Below are positions 60,822-64,000 of a stretch of DNA of 64,000 nucleotides, one piece after another; within the stretch, counting starts at the first letter, position 1; each line of letters begins with the position of its first letter. The translations under genes and the position numbers were made by a program. Location of the stretch: NCBI RefSeq assembly GCF_023721715.1, contig NZ_JAMDLG010000001.1, forward strand, positions 2,147,784-2,211,783. Direction: 5' to 3'. Below the pieces are notes generated by a model. That model saw only the letters and a list, made by a program, of their open reading frames with translations, was not told the origin of the DNA and ran no database searches. The DNA comes from Parasegetibacter sp. NRK P23. Its GTDB lineage: Bacteria; Bacteroidota; Bacteroidia; Chitinophagales; Chitinophagaceae.

Positions 60822-61142
60822 GCTGGGAATAACAAGTTTTTCCGGGAAAGGTTGGGGGTTCCCGGAAGAACGGGGGGGGTACCCGGTGTTTATCCCCGCG
60901 GGTATCCCGTGATTTCACTGATGCAGGGCGGAAATTCTTAATAAGTAAGTGTTTACGGGCATCGTGGAGGAATGGCTGGTGGAGGAGGGTTGGAAACCGG
61001 TGCCACCGACGTTGTTTTCCGGGAGACGAGACAGTGTTACGGCCCGGAGTTGCCCGGTGAAAACACCACATAAAAAATCCCCCGGAAGTATTTAACCGCC
61101 GGGGGATTTTTTATATGTCATTTTACTGGCATAAGCCAATCG
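60822..61142. other. 321-base GC-rich intergenic stretch
   Basis: No gene. It has several imperfect CCCGG-type motifs (TTCCCGGAAG, TACCCGGTG, TATCCCGTG, TGCCCGGTG) and one long G run at 60885-60892. The string GGTACCCGGTG also occurs in the palindrome at 2925. The right end holds the terminator for the DUF3347 gene. Confidence 0.5.
61072..61112 (-). terminator. Terminator behind the DUF3347 gene
   Basis: AAAAAATCCCCCGG (61072-61085) pairs with CCGGGGGATTTTTT (61099-61112), a 14-base perfect stem with A/T ends. On the minus strand it ends the DUF3347 gene. Confidence 0.85.
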
Positions 61143-61721
61143 CTAGAAGTTGAGCGAATCTTTCACCTCGCCGCAAACCAGCATTTTCTTCCCGAAATAC
61201 GGATTCTTGATATCGCTGGAGTTGCTCAGCCAGTAAGCGCCCTGGTTATCGAAGGCCATCGGGCAATATTGGTGGTACACCACCTGCTCATCGTATTGAA
61301 CTGTTCTTACCAGGTCGTACATCGCGTCGGATACCATCTGGAACTCTTTTCTTTTTGCTTCGAGATCGGATTCGGAACGTAGTGTTTTAGAGAGATCACT
61401 GAGTGTTTTGGTATAATCGGCGGCAGTGGCGGCGATGGCGCCGGTGCTGTCGTTGGAGATTTCGTTCAGTTTTACGCTATCGGCGGCGGCGCCCATTTTC
61501 GCGGCGGCAAGGTTGGCTTTTGCGGTATCGCTGGCCACCAGTGCATCTTTCAGTTCATAGTATCCACCCAGCAAAGCGGAAAAAGAGGAATTGAAGGCGG
61601 CGGTATGTTTACTCACTTTCGGTGGAGCGGGTTCGGCATTTTCAGGCGCTTTGGTATCGGAAGAACTACAGGCCGCCAGAAAAGCAGCAGCGGCAATGGC
61701 CAGGCAAAAGAATTGCTTCAT
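61143..61721 (-). CDS. DUF3347 domain lipoprotein
   Basis: 192 residues from the ATG at 61721, with a lipobox (AIAAAAFLAACSSSD, Cys at about residue 18). The rest is a helical DUF3347 domain: HTAAFNSSFSALLGGYYELKDALVASDTAKANLAAAKM, then QVVYHQYCPMAFDNQGAYWLSNSSDIKNPYFGKKMLVCGEV. The last part holds the conserved CPMA and MLVCGEV pair, which in relatives fused to CusB efflux components is proposed to bind copper or other soft metals. A metal role in the periplasm is plausible. No cus/czc genes are nearby. A promoter box sits just before the start. Confidence 0.88.
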   Translation of the reverse strand: MKQFFCLAIAAAAFLAACSSSDTKAPENAEPAPPKVSKHTAAFNSSFSALLGGYYELKDALVASDTAKANLAAAKMGAAADSVKLNEISNDSTGAIAATAADYTKTLSDLSKTLRSESDLEAKRKEFQMVSDAMYDLVRTVQYDEQVVYHQYCPMAFDNQGAYWLSNSSDIKNPYFGKKMLVCGEVKDSLNF

Positions 61722-61738
61722 GAGCGAAAGTTTTTTTA

Positions 61739-61746
61739 CAAATGTA
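61739..61746 (-). promoter_or_regulatory. Promoter -7 box TACATTTG for the DUF3347 gene
   Basis: This is an exact TAnnTTTG match on the minus strand, 17 bases upstream of the ATG at 61721. Confidence 0.5.
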
Positions 61747-61770
61747 AGGCTTACCGCCCTAAACATGTAA

Positions 61771-61778
61771 TACCTTTG
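61771..61778 (+). promoter_or_regulatory. Promoter -7 box TACCTTTG for the ABC-F gene
   Basis: This is an exact TAnnTTTG match 29 bases upstream of the ATG at 61808, divergent from the box at 61739-61746. Confidence 0.5.
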
Positions 61779-61807
61779 CGGGGCGGCAGAAAAAACGCCG
61801 GAAGATA

Positions 61808-63748
61808 ATGCTGATTGGATTACAGGATGTTACGTTCGAATTCGGGGCCAGAACCATTGTACGCGATGCCACCTGGCACCTGAACCCGGGAGAAAGAATA
61901 GGCCTCATAGGCTACAACGGTACGGGAAAAAGTACCCTGCTGAAAGTACTGGTGGGGGAATATACGCCCAGTGCCGGTTCAGTCGTGAAAAGTAAAGAAA
62001 CCACTATTGGCTACCTGCACCAGGACCTGCTGAGCTTTGATACGAACAACAACATCACCCAGGTGGCCATGGAAGCCTTCGAAAAAGTGATGGCCCTTCA
62101 GAAAGAACAACACGAACTCGAAAAGCTGCTCGAAGCCAAAGAAGACGAAAAACTGCTGAACAGGTACATGGATGTGCTCCATGAGATCGATCTGCTCGAT
62201 GGCTACAATGTGCAACACAAAGCAGAAGAGGTTTTACACGGACTCGGTTTCAGCGATACCGACCTCGTTCGCCCCTATAAAGAATTCAGCGGTGGCTGGA
62301 GAATGCGCGTACTGCTCGCTAAAATGATCCTGCAACAACCCGATGTGCTGCTGCTGGACGAACCAACCAACCACCTTGACCTCCCTTCTATCGAATGGCT
62401 GGAGAAATACCTGCTTAATTATAAGGGCAGCGTGGTAATTGTGAGCCACGACAAGTTCTTCCTCGACAAAATGGTGAATAAAATCGTGGAACTCTACCAG
62501 CAGGAGCTTCACATATACGTAGGCAACTACTCTTACTATGAAACCGAAAAGGAAGTAAGGGTGGAAATGCAGAAACGCGCTTACGAGAACCAGCAGGATT
62601 TTATCCGCCAGCAGGAACGCTTTATTGAGCGCTTCAAGGCCAAAGCTTCTAAAGCCGCTCAGGCACAGAGTGTGCAAAAACGATTGGATAAGATAGACCG
62701 GATCGAAGATGTGGAAATTGAGCGCCCGAACATGCGCATCAACTTCTCGGTGGGCAAAGAGCCCGGCAAAATCATTTGTACGCTGAAAAATGTGTCGAAA
62801 TCTTTCGGAGACCTGCAGATTCTGAAGAATGCCTCCGGCGAAATTGAACGCGGCGATAAGATCGCGCTGATCGGTGCGAACGGTAAAGGTAAATCCACAC
62901 TCCTCCGTATTGTGGCCGGTACCGAACCCATTGAAGGGGAAAGAATATGGGGGCATAACGTGGCGGAAAGTTTCTATGCACAGCACCAGTTGGAATCACT
63001 CGGACTGAACAATACGCTGATCGAAGAGATGAACAGTTCCCGCGCGGGGAAAACGGAACTGGAATACAGAAGTCTTTTGGGCGCGTTCCTTTTCGGCGGC
63101 GACGACGTGGATAAACGCATCAAGATACTAAGCGGTGGGGAAAAAGCACGTGTGGCTCTGGCAAAAGTTATTGTGAGCAAGGCCAACTTCCTCATGCTCG
63201 ATGAACCGACCAACCACCTTGATATCCATTCCGTGGAACTCCTGGTGGAAGCGCTGAACAAGTATGAAGGGAGCATCATCCTGGTGAGCCACGACCGCTA
63301 CTTCATTTCCAAAGCCGCCAACAAGATATGGGAGATCGTGGATGGTAAAATCAAAGAATTCAAGGGCACCTACCACGAATGGGTGGAATGGAAGGAGAGA
63401 ATGGCCGCCCGTGCGATAGAAGAAGCGCCTAAAAAAGAGGAGAAAGAAAAAGAAAAGTCGAAGCCCGCCCCTGTGGCGCCACAACCGCAAGCAAAGCAAG
63501 GGAACGCCCCCATCAACAAGGAGCTTCAAAAATTACAAAAGACTTTCCAGCAACTGGAAGAAAAAATAGCCGCTAAAAAGGCGGAAAAAGAAAAACTGGA
63601 AGCCGCGCTGGGCAACCCGGATACTTATTCAGACCCGAAGAAATTCCAGGACACGGAGAAATCCTACAAAGCCGTGGGTGCTGAACTGGAACAGATGAAT
63701 GTGCAGTACGAGGAGCTTTTTGAACAGATTATGGCGCTGGATCGTTAA
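61808..63748 (+). CDS. ABC-F family ATPase (translation factor type)
   Basis: 646 residues, no membrane helices. Two ABC domains are fused. Walker A sequences are GYNGTGKST (35-43) and GANGKGKST (about 357-365). Signatures are FSGGWRMRVLLAK and LSGGEKARVALAK, each followed by a Walker B with LLLDEPTNHLDL and LMLDEPTNHLDI. The interdomain linker (about 235-320) is charged and helical, as in ribosome-E-site ABC-F factors. The C-terminus is a Lys/Glu coiled coil (about 560-646). This group includes ribosome-protection and translation-rescue factors. Resistance function cannot be read from sequence. It overlaps the next minus-strand gene by 20 bases at the end. Confidence 0.94.
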   Translation: MLIGLQDVTFEFGARTIVRDATWHLNPGERIGLIGYNGTGKSTLLKVLVGEYTPSAGSVVKSKETTIGYLHQDLLSFDTNNNITQVAMEAFEKVMALQKEQHELEKLLEAKEDEKLLNRYMDVLHEIDLLDGYNVQHKAEEVLHGLGFSDTDLVRPYKEFSGGWRMRVLLAKMILQQPDVLLLDEPTNHLDLPSIEWLEKYLLNYKGSVVIVSHDKFFLDKMVNKIVELYQQELHIYVGNYSYYETEKEVRVEMQKRAYENQQDFIRQQERFIERFKAKASKAAQAQSVQKRLDKIDRIEDVEIERPNMRINFSVGKEPGKIICTLKNVSKSFGDLQILKNASGEIERGDKIALIGANGKGKSTLLRIVAGTEPIEGERIWGHNVAESFYAQHQLESLGLNNTLIEEMNSSRAGKTELEYRSLLGAFLFGGDDVDKRIKILSGGEKARVALAKVIVSKANFLMLDEPTNHLDIHSVELLVEALNKYEGSIILVSHDRYFISKAANKIWEIVDGKIKEFKGTYHEWVEWKERMAARAIEEAPKKEEKEKEKSKPAPVAPQPQAKQGNAPINKELQKLQKTFQQLEEKIAAKKAEKEKLEAALGNPDTYSDPKKFQDTEKSYKAVGAELEQMNVQYEELFEQIMALDR

Positions 63749-64000
63749 CTGCCACTACGTGCGCCTTCACAAAATCGGTGACCAGGTAGGAGATCAACTT
63801 ACCGGTGGTATCGCTGCGGCGCCCATCGGCAAGTTGTTGCGCACCCTCACATATGTGGAGATAAGCCACATTATTTTCTGAAGCTGTGTAATAAACGTAT
63901 TGCCGTGCATTGATCGCTGAAATACCAACAGGCGTTTCGGCACTGCTGAGTACACCCTGGATGGCATCAAGGTCCAGTTCGATACCGGTGTAACCATCTT
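63729..64000 (-). CDS. C-terminal end of an unrecognised protein
   Basis: A minus-strand frame is open from the right window edge to a TAA at 63731-63729. It encodes about 90 residues, ending VAVNDPAP. The residues include DGYTGIELDLDAIQGVL, GISAINARQYVYYTASENN and KLISYLVTDFVKAHV. The frame lacks a start because that lies outside the window. The composition is that of a real protein (no stops, mixed alpha/beta). I do not recognise the family. It overlaps the ABC-F gene's end by 20 bases, tail to tail. Confidence 0.6.
   Translation of the reverse strand, partial: DGYTGIELDLDAIQGVLSSAETPVGISAINARQYVYYTASENNVAYLHICEGAQQLADGRRSDTTGKLISYLVTDFVKAHVVAVNDPAP

Noticed and set aside
1-64000. tRNA or rRNA genes
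   Set aside because: No cloverleaf with a TTCGA-type T loop or rRNA segment was found in the intergenic sequences, although reading by eye could miss one.

Overview
The window comes from a bacterium of the phylum Bacteroidota, most probably the family Chitinophagaceae. This rests on gene content, not a database search: a type IX secretion (T9SS) component of the SprE/PorW type, a surface protein with a gliding-motility C-terminal (type B) sorting domain, a TonB-dependent receptor with a carboxypeptidase-like N-terminal extension, a 467-residue arginine decarboxylase of the type common in Bacteroidota, menaquinone synthesis by the futalosine route (MqnA), and repeated exact copies of the Bacteroidota -7 promoter box TAnnTTTG just upstream of starts. 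No plasmid, phage, insertion sequence, tRNA, rRNA or CRISPR array was seen, and no classical transcriptional regulator is encoded.

Layout. 1-2654 (minus): one likely operon, ferredoxin - IscX - KdsC - UbiA-type prenyltransferase - Maf (cut by the window edge). 2655-3058: a 404-bp non-coding stretch with a decayed 60-bp tandem repeat and a long perfect palindrome. 3059-9280: a secreted protein, a DEAD-box helicase, a large outer-membrane protein with a zinc peptidase motif, a GNAT acetyltransferase, and a queuosine-precursor transporter with a small membrane partner. 9328-21723: surface biology, made up of a 1413-residue T9SS cargo protein, a YfhO-type membrane glycosyltransferase, a compact five-gene minus-strand operon (two methyltransferases, three glycosyltransferase-like genes) and a divergent GT2. 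21720-28435: housekeeping (NUDIX, YfiT/DinB, FKBP isomerase, CysE-CysM, membrane protein, SprT-like, bactofilin) and a candidate small RNA with a 12-codon ORF at 26327-26482. 28530-36425: SprE/PorW, a class A penicillin-binding protein, a TonB-like protein and FolC.

36485-48714: DNRLRE lipoprotein, MqnA, PurB, PrfC, mutarotase-like protein, DUF2911 protein, PyrR-like phosphoribosyltransferase, membrane Fe-S protein, LysE exporter, Lgt, bacilliredoxin and Hsp20. 48866-64000: secreted hypothetical proteins, arginine decarboxylase, the translation cluster thrS-infC-rpmI-rplT, a tail-to-tail pair of paralogous secreted proteins, a TonB-dependent receptor, a DUF3347 lipoprotein, an ABC-F ATPase, and the C-terminal end of an unrecognised minus-strand gene.

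Functional links. SprE/PorW is probably part of the secretion route for the type-B cargo at 9328-13569. The neighbouring glycosyltransferase/methyltransferase operon probably builds or decorates a surface glycan. CysE and CysM form a two-step cysteine pathway, and the YfiT-like protein and bacilliredoxin together hint at bacillithiol chemistry. The best leads for something undescribed are the small transcript at 26327-26482, the inverted repeat family that sits directly behind stop codons, the PKD domain interrupted by a six-blade repeat, and the palindrome placed between two divergent promoters.
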